A DNA stretch of 17,475 bases from SAR202 cluster bacterium (GTDB taxonomy: Bacteria > Chloroflexota > Dehalococcoidia > Lucifugimonadales > UBA826), in NCBI GenBank assembly GCA_009392675.1, contig VFFY01000107.1, forward strand, positions 1 through 17,475, in the 5' to 3' direction. A program made the position numbers and the translations under genes. Positions 1 through 6,869 of the stretch are shown here, piece by piece (position 1 is the first letter of the stretch; every line of letters begins with the position of its first letter). The notes below the pieces were generated by a model that made no database searches, was not told the origin of the DNA, and saw nothing but the letters and a program-made list of their open reading frames with translations.

Positions 1-107
1 ACCACTCTAGCATTGTTAACGACTGGTTGGTATGCCATGAATAAACTTCAGTTTTATCAACTTAAAACCTATTCTATTCTCCAATTCAAATGCATTAGTA
101 TGTTTAG
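1..107. other. Leading intergenic/edge segment
   Basis: No gene can be called here. On the plus strand one frame is open from the window edge to a TAA at 42-44, giving 13 residues that could be the tail of an upstream gene but are too few to identify. The remaining roughly 60 bases before the MFS start at 108 are AT-rich and should hold its promoter; a TATTCT repeat around 70-80 is the only -10-like sequence and has no convincing -35 partner. Confidence 0.3.
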
Positions 108-1355
108 ATGTTCTCACGTCTCTATTACGGTTGGTGGATAGTTTTAGGAGCTATCCTTTGTAATTTTGCATTCCTGAGTGTAAGCCAATCTTCCATTGGC
201 GTATTCACTCTACCTATGGTGGACGATCTAGGCTGGAAAGTTTGGCAATATACGTTGGGACCCTCCATTGCAATTGGTACGGGAGCGTTCTCGAGTGTAG
301 TAGTCGGTGGTATTCTTGATCGGAGAGGGCCCAAACTGCTGTTATTCACTGGGGCTTCCGTGAGTGCTGTGTGCCTGGTTCTGCTTGGGCTCCAGTCCAG
401 TTTAATGGTTTATTTATTCTTATATTTAATCGCTGGATTCGTTGGATGGAATTTATTTAGTCCATTTGTTGTGAATTCTGCTGTTAATAAGTGGTTTATC
501 AGGAAGAGGGGGTGGGCACTGGCGCTAGGTTCGTCGGGAATATCCCTAGGTAGCTTGGTGACGCCTCTGATATTGACTGGAGTTGTAGACAACTTTGGTT
601 GGAGGACGGGGTATTTTTCCCTCTGTGTTCTTATACTTATTCTGGTTATCCCTGTAAGTTTCTTTATGCGTCGAACCCCAGAGGATCATGGCCTTTTACC
701 TGACGGAATTGATGACTATGATGATCATGATTCGTCAGATATACCTGAATCTGAATTCCGACCTTTCAATCGCTCAGAAGCAATCAAAACCGGTAGTTTT
801 TGGCTTCTAGTCTTTGGGTTCACTTTCATAGCGGCAGGGCTTGCTTGTGTGTTGATACATGCAATTCCGTTTTCTCAGGAGTCAGGTTTCGCCCGAACTG
901 TCGGAGCAATTGGTATTTCAGTCAACGGCCTTGCCAATCTGTCGTCAAAACCAGTATGGGGGTTTGCAATGCAAAAATTTCACCCGAGATTTCTTGTGGT
1001 GGCAGCCTACACTATATCTTCAATCGGTGTTTCTTTAATGTTGGTATCGGGTCCAATTTCACTGATCCCGATGTTATTGGTGGGGTTTTTCCTATATGGA
1101 TTTGGATTTGGAGGAACCATTCCTCTAAGTGAATCTTTGTGGGCACGATATTTTGGCCGGGCACATATAGGGTCCATAAGAGGTATAACACAACCAGTCA
1201 GAATACTTGGTACAGCTGTGGCCCCAGTATTGGTTGGGCTGTTGTTTGATATCACCGATACCTACCGACTAGGCTTTGTATTGGTGATCGGAGCTCTTCT
1301 TCTGGGGGCCATTTTGGTTTTCTTTTCACGAGAGCCTCAGATGACTGAATCGTGA
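108..1355 (+). CDS. MFS transporter, OFA/monocarboxylate-like
   Basis: This is a 415-residue major facilitator carrier in the cytoplasmic membrane with about 12 predicted membrane segments. The N-terminus has the YGWWIVLGA opening typical of oxalate/formate-antiporter and monocarboxylate-type MFS proteins. The cytoplasmic loop 2-3 signature GGILDRRGPK lies at residues 67-76. The central loop between helices 6 and 7, around residues 195-222, is strongly acidic (LLPDGIDDYDDHDSSDIPES) and longer than in compact members. The ATG at 108 leaves the usual very short N-terminal tail, so it is a sensible start, although no strong Shine-Dalgarno sequence precedes it. Substrate is unknown; a small organic acid produced or consumed by the neighbouring catabolic genes is an inference from family and context. 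It converges with the next gene with 40 bases between stops. Confidence 0.88.
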   Translation: MFSRLYYGWWIVLGAILCNFAFLSVSQSSIGVFTLPMVDDLGWKVWQYTLGPSIAIGTGAFSSVVVGGILDRRGPKLLLFTGASVSAVCLVLLGLQSSLMVYLFLYLIAGFVGWNLFSPFVVNSAVNKWFIRKRGWALALGSSGISLGSLVTPLILTGVVDNFGWRTGYFSLCVLILILVIPVSFFMRRTPEDHGLLPDGIDDYDDHDSSDIPESEFRPFNRSEAIKTGSFWLLVFGFTFIAAGLACVLIHAIPFSQESGFARTVGAIGISVNGLANLSSKPVWGFAMQKFHPRFLVVAAYTISSIGVSLMLVSGPISLIPMLLVGFFLYGFGFGGTIPLSESLWARYFGRAHIGSIRGITQPVRILGTAVAPVLVGLLFDITDTYRLGFVLVIGALLLGAILVFFSREPQMTES

Positions 1356-1395
1356 GTAGCTTAGCGGCCGTATTGTTTTAACAACCAAGTATTCT

Positions 1396-2688
1396 TTAAT
1401 TCGCTTCATGAGTTTGCAATATCGATCCAAGGTTTCGCACATTCCGGTTCATAAAGAAGGGCCCGATTGCAAACACCGCTACAAGAATTCCCCCGATTGC
1501 TACGGCAATGGGCACTCCTGTTGAGTCCTCCCCAATATATTTTGCTAATGAGCCTGCAAACATCCCCCCTAAGGGCATTATGCTCCATGTCATTCCATAG
1601 AATCCCATGACCCTTCCTCTCATATGATTTGGCACCATCATTTGCAGGGAGCTCATTATCGATATCATGTAGCAGGAACTACTTACACCGACGATAAAAA
1701 GAAGAATGAGCGCGACGTTATAATTTCCATATTGCATGGAAGATAGGGCAAAACCAGCTATTGAAATCCCAAAAAATAGGGATCCAAATATTATCAACAG
1801 TCCTTTTTGTTTGAAGTTTCCAGTTCTTCCAATAATCATGGTTGCTAATAAGGCGCCAACCCCGCTCAATCCCATTAAAATTCCTTGCCCATCTGCACCT
1901 ACTTTGAGTATGTCTACTGCGAAAACGGGCATCATTGGTATATATGCCATACCAAAGAAACTGTTAAAGAACGTAATACAAATTAATATCAAAAACACAT
2001 TATTTTTCCATATGAAACGAACACCTTCAAATAAATCATTTCCTTTCGATTCGATTCCCTTCGATGACGATTGAGCTTCAGACTCATCTTTTGGTATTTT
2101 CAGTGAGAGTACTACTGCAGCCATTGTAAAAAAACCCAGGGCTGAAATTAGAAAAGAAGTGGCTGTTCCAGTTAGAGCAATTATGATTCCTGCTATGGCT
2201 GGGGCTATTATTCTGGTCCCTGTCCAAATTGCTGAGTTCAGAGCAACAGCATTCATCATTACTGATCTATCAATTAGACTGGGATATAAAGCTTGTCTAG
2301 CAGGTTGGTCAAAAGCATTGATTGCTCCTGCAAGAAACGCTAACGCAATAACATGCCATGCTTGCACTATTCCGGCAAATGTCAATCCGGCCAATACCAA
2401 TATGATTAGGCCATTTATTGTTTGGGTAATACCTATTAATTTTTTCCTATCTAATCGGTCTGCAACGACCCCTCCAAAAATATTTAAAACAATAGCGGGA
2501 AGCGCATTTGCCAGGCCCACATAGCCTAAATACAAAGGTGATTGCGTCAATTCGTGTATGATCCAGAATTGACTGAAATTTAACATTTGAAAACCAATAA
2601 CTGATGCCAACGTACCGATCCAGTAGGCACGATATGCGGGGTAAGCCATTGCTGGCCCAAGTAACTTTTGGGATATTGCAGAAATCAT
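1396..2688 (-). CDS. MFS transporter, MFS_3/EntS-like efflux family
   Basis: This is a 430-residue 12-helix carrier of the MFS_3 type, the group that includes enterobactin exporter EntS and many proteins annotated as transmembrane secretion effectors. Typical features are the N-terminal PAYRAYWIGTLASVIGFQM segment and the motif FGGVVADRLDRKK at residues 71-83. There is a charged, serine-rich central loop near residues 200-218. The ATG starts immediately after the TAA stop of the flavin monooxygenase gene (stop 2689-2691, start 2686-2688), so it is almost certainly translated from the same message. Position as the last gene of a VOC-monooxygenase operon suggests it moves the substrate or product of that pathway, probably outward by family precedent. 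Substrate identity cannot be read from sequence. Confidence 0.87.
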   Translation of the reverse strand: MISAISQKLLGPAMAYPAYRAYWIGTLASVIGFQMLNFSQFWIIHELTQSPLYLGYVGLANALPAIVLNIFGGVVADRLDRKKLIGITQTINGLIILVLAGLTFAGIVQAWHVIALAFLAGAINAFDQPARQALYPSLIDRSVMMNAVALNSAIWTGTRIIAPAIAGIIIALTGTATSFLISALGFFTMAAVVLSLKIPKDESEAQSSSKGIESKGNDLFEGVRFIWKNNVFLILICITFFNSFFGMAYIPMMPVFAVDILKVGADGQGILMGLSGVGALLATMIIGRTGNFKQKGLLIIFGSLFFGISIAGFALSSMQYGNYNVALILLFIVGVSSSCYMISIMSSLQMMVPNHMRGRVMGFYGMTWSIMPLGGMFAGSLAKYIGEDSTGVPIAVAIGGILVAVFAIGPFFMNRNVRNLGSILQTHEAN

Positions 2689-3849
2689 TTATGTGTTGAA
2701 GTACTCGCTCCCATAGGATTCAAAGTGGGTAGCGCTAACCATGTAGTGTTGGGAGGCCGCATACATATCTCTAAAACACTGCTGAAGAGGATTATTTTTA
2801 TTCAAAGCGGCACCGCCTGCATACTGAAAGGATTTTGTGACTATATCTAGGGATTCTTTTGTGACCCAAGAGCCAATGGCCCTGATTTTGGCTTGCTCTT
2901 TATCACTTAACTTTTCACCTGTTTGCGCGTATTGCCAGACTTCTCCAAATTCTTCGGTGGCTAAAGCATTCATCGCTCTTAATTTAAGATCAAGCTGAGC
3001 TATATCAGCTTGAAATATAGGGTTTGAGGATATAGGACTTTGTCCGGGTAAATTTCTAGACCTCGTTTGCGAAAAATGCGTAATTTCTACAAGAGCCCTT
3101 TTTGCTGTACCCAATGCTATTCCAGCATGACCGAATACCACAAAAGCGGGTCTCTTAATATTGTACAAAAATCCGCCGCGATTAGGGGTGTCGTCCCCGG
3201 CCCAGGTCATGTATTCAGGTATTATTGCTTTTTCAACAAAAAAATCATTGCTGCCACTGCCTCTTAAACCTGACACATCCCAATTTTCGATAATTTGCAC
3301 CTGTTCTGTTTTTAAAATGGCTCGTATTTCAAATGGAACATCACTTTGGATTGCAGGTTTTACCTTTGCACCAGCCGTGACCCATCTGGAAGTTTTTATG
3401 CCACTTCCATATGGCCATTTGCCCGATATCTCAAAGAATCCGTCATCTGTCTTGTTGGCCTCACCGAAGGGCATTCCTACACCAACAATCATAGGATGAG
3501 TCCCCTGATCGAAAACCGCATCTATTCCTCTGTCTGGTAGGAATGCTCCTGCAGAACCTACATTGGTAGCAGAAACCATGGTGCACCATGCAGCAGACGT
3601 GTCTATAGCGGCAATTTCGGCTATTACCTTCATTTGAGTGACTGGATCTGCCTCAGCTCCACCCAATTCAAGGGGAAGTTTTAAGCCTAACAAACCTGCT
3701 TCAAGCAGAGCATCAGCGGTGGCTTGTGCCAGATGGCCCTGATCCTCCGATTCTAGGAAATGCGCCTCTATTTCACTTCGGGTACCATGTACCGCCTCAA
3801 GCAATGCTTGTCGCTTTTCAATCTGCTCTGTCGGCCAAGATATAGTCAA
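2689..3849 (-). CDS. Flavin-dependent monooxygenase, acyl-CoA dehydrogenase fold (HsaA/HpaB-like group D)
   Basis: The protein has 386 residues and the acyl-CoA-dehydrogenase fold of two-component flavin monooxygenases (HsaA, p-hydroxyphenylacetate hydroxylase C2, DszC). These use reduced flavin from a partner reductase plus O2 to hydroxylate or desulfurise cyclic substrates. Family features are a helical N-terminal domain, IAEIAAIDTSAAWCTMV at 77-92, ISGKWPYGSGIKTSRWVTAG at 141-160, and NWDVSGLRGSGSNDFFVE at 189-206, where the flavin-binding beta domain meets the C-terminal helical bundle. It lacks the catalytic-glutamate context of a true acyl-CoA dehydrogenase, so dehydrogenase activity is unlikely. 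The start is TTG, five bases after the VOC stop, with AGGA just upstream; there is no in-frame ATG until residue 73, well inside the conserved N-terminal domain. No flavin reductase gene is in the window, so reduced flavin must come from elsewhere. Confidence 0.83.
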   Translation of the reverse strand: MTISWPTEQIEKRQALLEAVHGTRSEIEAHFLESEDQGHLAQATADALLEAGLLGLKLPLELGGAEADPVTQMKVIAEIAAIDTSAAWCTMVSATNVGSAGAFLPDRGIDAVFDQGTHPMIVGVGMPFGEANKTDDGFFEISGKWPYGSGIKTSRWVTAGAKVKPAIQSDVPFEIRAILKTEQVQIIENWDVSGLRGSGSNDFFVEKAIIPEYMTWAGDDTPNRGGFLYNIKRPAFVVFGHAGIALGTAKRALVEITHFSQTRSRNLPGQSPISSNPIFQADIAQLDLKLRAMNALATEEFGEVWQYAQTGEKLSDKEQAKIRAIGSWVTKESLDIVTKSFQYAGGAALNKNNPLQQCFRDMYAASQHYMVSATHFESYGSEYFNT

Positions 3850-3854
3850 GGTTC

Positions 3855-4328
3855 CTATGCAGGGATCCTTGACTTAGCCTGAGCTATCAACGACTCTTCC
3901 GAATCTTGCAGATTGACAGGGTCTGCACATGGTTGTGGTACGGGAAAGCCCGTTCGATAATAGATTTCTATAGTGTTGCCCTCGGGGTCAAGCGCATACA
4001 TACCGAAGGCGTTTCCATGGCTTACAGTTCGCTCTATACGAACTTTCTCGGATACAAAAATCTGATGAAAATCCTTTAATTCAGATAACTCATTTACATA
4101 AAATGAGATTTGTTGAACCAATTTGGAACCTTCAGGTACATCCCTTCCTTTCATCAACACGAACTCGTGATGTTCTTCCTCTGGATTCGAAGACATGAAA
4201 ACGATGCCCCTTTCTTCAATTTCTTCATCGGTGATTTCGAGACCCATTACTCTGGAATAGAAATCGCGCATTTTTGAAAGATCGTGTGTGTATATACCAA
4301 CATGCCCCAATCCTGCTATTGAAGGCAT
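3855..4328 (-). CDS. VOC-superfamily metalloenzyme (glyoxalase / extradiol dioxygenase-like)
   Basis: This is a 157-residue single vicinal-oxygen-chelate unit made of two beta-alpha-beta-beta-beta modules. The first opens with GLGHVGIYTHDL (His9), followed by HHEFVL (His53, His54, Glu55). The second has QQISFYV (Gln73) and ends in DPEGNTIEIYYRTG (Glu121). Aligned by eye with E. coli glyoxalase I (ligands H5, E56, H74, E122), the four metal positions are His9, Glu55, Gln73 and Glu121, so the second-module His is replaced by Gln. Size matches one-domain extradiol dioxygenases and small VOC isomerases. It leads a three-gene operon with a flavin monooxygenase, which favours action on a hydroxylated ring. 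The ATG at 4328 has an excellent Shine-Dalgarno run (AGGAGGGGAG on the minus strand, 4331-4340). The exact reaction is uncertain. Confidence 0.8.
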   Translation of the reverse strand: MPSIAGLGHVGIYTHDLSKMRDFYSRVMGLEITDEEIEERGIVFMSSNPEEEHHEFVLMKGRDVPEGSKLVQQISFYVNELSELKDFHQIFVSEKVRIERTVSHGNAFGMYALDPEGNTIEIYYRTGFPVPQPCADPVNLQDSEESLIAQAKSRIPA

Positions 4329-4330
4329 AG

Positions 4331-4340
4331 CTCCCCTCCT
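4331..4340 (-). promoter_or_regulatory. Strong ribosome binding site of the VOC gene
   Basis: On the minus strand AGGAGGGGAG lies just upstream of the ATG at 4328. It is among the strongest Shine-Dalgarno sequences in the window and fixes the first gene of the VOC-monooxygenase-MFS operon. Confidence 0.75.
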
Positions 4341-4374
4341 AATGTTTTATTGCATGACACTTATTATTTAGCTT

Positions 4375-4395
4375 AATGATATGCTAACGATCATT
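4375..4395. promoter_or_regulatory. Inverted repeat in the divergent promoter region (operator candidate)
   Basis: The 106 bases between the VOC start (4328) and the FAH start (4435) must hold both divergent promoters. Inside it AATGAT (4375-4380) and ATCATT (4390-4395) form a perfect 6-base inverted repeat with a 9-base spacer, a size and placement usual for a dimeric regulator. No regulator gene lies in the window, and a repeat this short can arise by chance in AT-rich DNA. Confidence 0.3.
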
Positions 4396-4418
4396 GTTTT
4401 GGAAACGGGTTTTTTGGG

Positions 4419-4424
4419 AAGGAG
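4419..4424 (+). promoter_or_regulatory. Ribosome binding site deciding the FAH start
   Basis: AAGGAG ends ten bases before the ATG at 4435. An earlier in-frame ATG at 4381 has no Shine-Dalgarno sequence and would add 18 residues that do not resemble the family N-terminus. Confidence 0.65.
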
Positions 4425-4434
4425 TGTAATAGCT

Positions 4435-5358
4435 ATGAAACTGGCGTTTTTTAATGATTTTACTTTGGGAGTTGTTAAAGGGGATAAAATTGTAGATATA
4501 TCCAAAGCAGTTCCTGTAGATGAGCATAATCATGCCCAGGGATTACTTAATAGGATTATAGAATCCTTCGATGATTACAGACCTGAAATCGAAAAATTAG
4601 TTGCTGCTGAGGATGGAGTGGACGTTGCTTCCGTAACTTTTAATTCGCCTGTTCCTAAGCCACACAACATTGTTTGCATGGCGGTTAATTACATGGAAGA
4701 TGGTACTAGGGATGAGCCTGCTCCTATCAATGCTTTTCCAAAATCGCCAAACGCTGTACTGCCGGACGGAGGGACTATTGTTTTACCTGATGTACCGGCC
4801 ACGATATTTGAACCTGAAGCTGAGTTGGCTTTGGTAATAGGGAAAAAGGCCACTAAAATTAAAGCTGAAGAGGCTTATGATTACATCTTTGGGTACATGA
4901 ATTTTATAGACATGTCGGCTAGAGGGTTAACCAGCGGAGGTGGCGTGTTTTACCAAATGAAATCAAGAGATACTTTCGCTCCTATGGGCCCTTATTTAGT
5001 TACTGCTGACGAAATTAAAAATCCGCAAAATTTACAAATCAATCTACATGTGAATGGGGATCTGAAACAGAATTTTAATACTGATGATATGGCTCACAAA
5101 ATACCTCGAGCCTTGGAGTGGATAACTTCAATACATACTTTAGAGCCAGGGGATGTGTTGGCTACAGGCACTAACCACAGAGGTTTAAGCCCTATTATGG
5201 ACGGCGACACAGTAACTCTTGAGGCAGAAGGATTGGGTTTGCTGACCTTAAAAGTTCGAGATGATTTAAAAAGGGAGTGGGAGAGGGCAACTCGATTAGA
5301 AAGAGAAGAACAAGGTCACAGTGACACAGCGCCACAGATTAAAGGTAAGTATTCATAA
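4435..5358 (+). CDS. Fumarylacetoacetate hydrolase (FAH) family protein
   Basis: This is a 307-residue cytosolic metal-dependent enzyme of the FAH superfamily, whose members hydrolyse, decarboxylate or isomerise 2,4-diketo or 2-oxo-enoate products of ring cleavage. A small N-terminal domain begins MKLAFFND. The catalytic domain shows NIVCMAVNY (about 78-86), the metal ligands in EPEAELALVIGK (Glu128, Glu130), GYMNFIDMSARG with Asp159, FAPMGPYLV (about 181-189) and the closing GDVLATGTNHRG plus GDTVTLEAEGLG. All metal ligands are present, so it should be active. The chosen start has a good Shine-Dalgarno sequence and agrees with family length. It is divergent from the VOC/monooxygenase operon, which suggests it handles their ring-opened product. 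Its stop lies six bases from that of the convergent aldolase gene. The substrate cannot be assigned. Confidence 0.86.
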   Translation: MKLAFFNDFTLGVVKGDKIVDISKAVPVDEHNHAQGLLNRIIESFDDYRPEIEKLVAAEDGVDVASVTFNSPVPKPHNIVCMAVNYMEDGTRDEPAPINAFPKSPNAVLPDGGTIVLPDVPATIFEPEAELALVIGKKATKIKAEEAYDYIFGYMNFIDMSARGLTSGGGVFYQMKSRDTFAPMGPYLVTADEIKNPQNLQINLHVNGDLKQNFNTDDMAHKIPRALEWITSIHTLEPGDVLATGTNHRGLSPIMDGDTVTLEAEGLGLLTLKVRDDLKREWERATRLEREEQGHSDTAPQIKGKYS

Positions 5359-5364
5359 GCGACC

Positions 5365-6468
5365 TTAAATCGACTTAGCATCTTCAATAGCCTTTGCAAA
5401 TATTCTGAGAAGTTCATTGTTTGGCTTCCTCAGTATGGAAAGATTCATGGTCAGATGTAGAATGTTTTCTGACTTTGTATCGCTGTTGATGAAGACATTT
5501 TGAGATCGGAGCCTTTCGTATAATTTGGCCAGGTCTACATTTCGGTCAATTTCAACAGGGATGATGTTAGAACCATCCTCGTATTGCTTCACATTAATAT
5601 TTGGTAATCCATCGAGAGATTCCAGTAATTCGACCGATTTTTCGTTTGCTAATTCTGCATCAGTTTGAAAAGTTTCAAGTCCGTTTAGAGCCAGTGCCGC
5701 CGCTAAAGAGGCAGACGGCAAACTACCGCCGAACATTCTTCTTACATGGTATAGGTTCTCACAAAATTCCTTTGACCCTGCCAGTACCGCTCCGTAAGGG
5801 GCTCCAAAATATTTCCACATTGATATATAAACAGTATCGAACAGGTTGCAATAGGCTTCCAAACTAATTTTAGTGACAACACTCGCTATCAAAAGGCGAG
5901 CTCCATCCAGATGAGTCGGGATTCCCTGTTGGTGACAGTAACCGGTTACATCTTTCATCGCCTCATATGGCATCACCCGTCCGTAACATCTCCTTACGGG
6001 GGTTTCAATAACCACTGCACCTACAGGGGTAGTCACTCTTCCACTAATTGATGTATTTAATGCTCCTTTTAGCTCATCCAAACCAAAATAAGGTTTGTTT
6101 GGGCCAAGAGGAATCAAATTTATTCCACTAAGTTGCTGGACCGCATCTCCACTATCTTGGTAAATATGGCTTTGTTCTGGAACAATGGCTCTTTTGTTGG
6201 ATAAGCATAATTGCCTAATTGCCACGTGGTTGGCTAAAGTTCCGGTTGGAAAAAAGACAGAAGCTTCCTTTCCCAGTTTTTGCGCCATAGTTGTTTCTAA
6301 TCTTTCCACCTCACCGCCAATAGAATAATTATCTTCCGATATTTTTTTAGATTCTGAAATATGGTTGAGACGGCTAATGAATTCAACGTTGTAAGACGGA
6401 GCATCATCACCATAAAAGAATACGGATTGTTCTTGAGGGTTGAGATTCTCGTTGTTAGTGGAATTCAT
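5365..6468 (-). CDS. Threonine-aldolase-family PLP enzyme (beta-eliminating lyase fold)
   Basis: This 367-residue fold-type I PLP enzyme is related to L-threonine aldolase, which cleaves L-threonine or other beta-hydroxy amino acids to glycine and an aldehyde. Visible landmarks are the active-site His in EQSHIYQDSGDA (His101), FFPTGTLANHVAIRQL at 72-87, the PLP-pyridine Asp in HLDGARL (Asp188) with Arg191, and the Schiff-base lysine in SMWKYFGAPYGAVLAG (Lys219). The N-terminal FYGDDAPSY replaces the usual SDN segment and EQSHIYQDSGD differs from the usual His-x-x-x-Glu context, so substrate may not be threonine. The ATG at 6468 has only a weak AAGGGA upstream. It diverges from the muconolactone-isomerase-like and D-threonine-aldolase-like genes, an arrangement suggesting linked handling of hydroxy amino acids. 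Confidence 0.82.
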   Translation of the reverse strand: MNSTNNENLNPQEQSVFFYGDDAPSYNVEFISRLNHISESKKISEDNYSIGGEVERLETTMAQKLGKEASVFFPTGTLANHVAIRQLCLSNKRAIVPEQSHIYQDSGDAVQQLSGINLIPLGPNKPYFGLDELKGALNTSISGRVTTPVGAVVIETPVRRCYGRVMPYEAMKDVTGYCHQQGIPTHLDGARLLIASVVTKISLEAYCNLFDTVYISMWKYFGAPYGAVLAGSKEFCENLYHVRRMFGGSLPSASLAAALALNGLETFQTDAELANEKSVELLESLDGLPNINVKQYEDGSNIIPVEIDRNVDLAKLYERLRSQNVFINSDTKSENILHLTMNLSILRKPNNELLRIFAKAIEDAKSI

Positions 6469-6528
6469 ACCAGGTATTCCCTTTTTGTATATTTTATTTG
6501 CCTTAGCAATTTGTCAGTGTTCTGAGTA

Positions 6529-6534
6529 TATAAT
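6529..6534 (+). promoter_or_regulatory. Candidate -10 element for the 6554 gene
   Basis: A perfect TATAAT sits 19 bases before the ATG at 6554, so initiation about seven bases downstream would leave a leader just long enough for the GGGAG ribosome binding site at 6544-6548. TTGTCA at 6511-6516 is too close (12 bases) to be a standard -35. The call rests on the -10 alone. Confidence 0.35.
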
Positions 6535-6553
6535 TTCCGTCACGGGAGCAAGT

Positions 6554-6832
6554 ATGTTATTTCTAGTAGTTAGTTCACCAAATCCTGAAAGACCTTCTGA
6601 AGTAAAAGAACAAAGGCGAAAATATTGGCCGTGGGCTCAAGATAAATTAGACAAAGGTTTGGCGATAAGTTTTTATGCTCGCACCGGAAGGGGTGCTGTG
6701 GCCACATTTGATGTCGATTCCAACGAGGTGCTCCACCGCCTTCTTAACGAATGGTCGGAAATTGTTCCAGCCAAATTTGATATCTATCCGCTACTGGATC
6801 CGGAGTCAATAAAGTCTTTTTTGGATAGCTGA
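6554..6832 (+). CDS. Small muconolactone-isomerase-like protein (dimeric alpha/beta barrel)
   Basis: This is a 92-residue cytosolic protein. The opening MLFLVVSSPNPERP, the middle YARTGRGAVATFDVDSNEVL and the end FDIYPLLDPESIKSFL give the beta-alpha-beta-beta-alpha-beta pattern of the muconolactone delta-isomerase / ferredoxin-like dimeric barrel group. That resemblance is by eye and the family is functionally mixed, so isomerase activity is not established. The ATG at 6554 is preferred over an earlier in-frame ATG at 6440 because GGGAG lies five bases upstream and family proteins begin with the MLFLV strand; the longer version would overlap the divergent aldolase gene and add an unrelated hydrophobic stretch. 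The D-threonine-aldolase-like gene follows after 37 bases and is probably cotranscribed. Confidence 0.68.
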   Translation: MLFLVVSSPNPERPSEVKEQRRKYWPWAQDKLDKGLAISFYARTGRGAVATFDVDSNEVLHRLLNEWSEIVPAKFDIYPLLDPESIKSFLDS

Positions 6833-6869
6833 CCGAAATATATGAGTTAATGATTTAACAGGAGGAACA

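Noticed and set aside
1373..1384. TTGTT-TT-AACAA hairpin between the convergent MFS genes, possible terminator.
   Set aside because: The stem is five A/T-rich pairs with a two-base loop and no T run follows, so it would not be stable.
2159..2524. A 121-residue plus-strand open frame inside the minus-strand MFS gene; similar long antisense frames occur inside the FAD, enolase, monooxygenase and aldolase genes.
   Set aside because: Each lies opposite a clearly conserved coding sequence, has low-complexity or unrecognisable content and lacks a good ribosome binding site.
4381..4434. An 18-residue N-terminal extension of the FAH protein from an earlier in-frame ATG.
   Set aside because: No Shine-Dalgarno sequence at 4381, the added residues do not match the family, and a good ribosome binding site precedes the ATG at 4435.
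6511..6534. A sigma-70 promoter made of TTGTCA and TATAAT upstream of the gene at 6554.
   Set aside because: The spacer is only 12 bases, far from the usual 17; only the -10 element is kept as a tentative call.
6440..6553. A 38-residue hydrophobic N-terminal extension of the muconolactone-isomerase-like protein, which could be read as a signal peptide.
   Set aside because: It overlaps the divergent aldolase coding sequence, and GGGAG five bases before the internal ATG at 6554 plus the family start MLFLV favour the short form.
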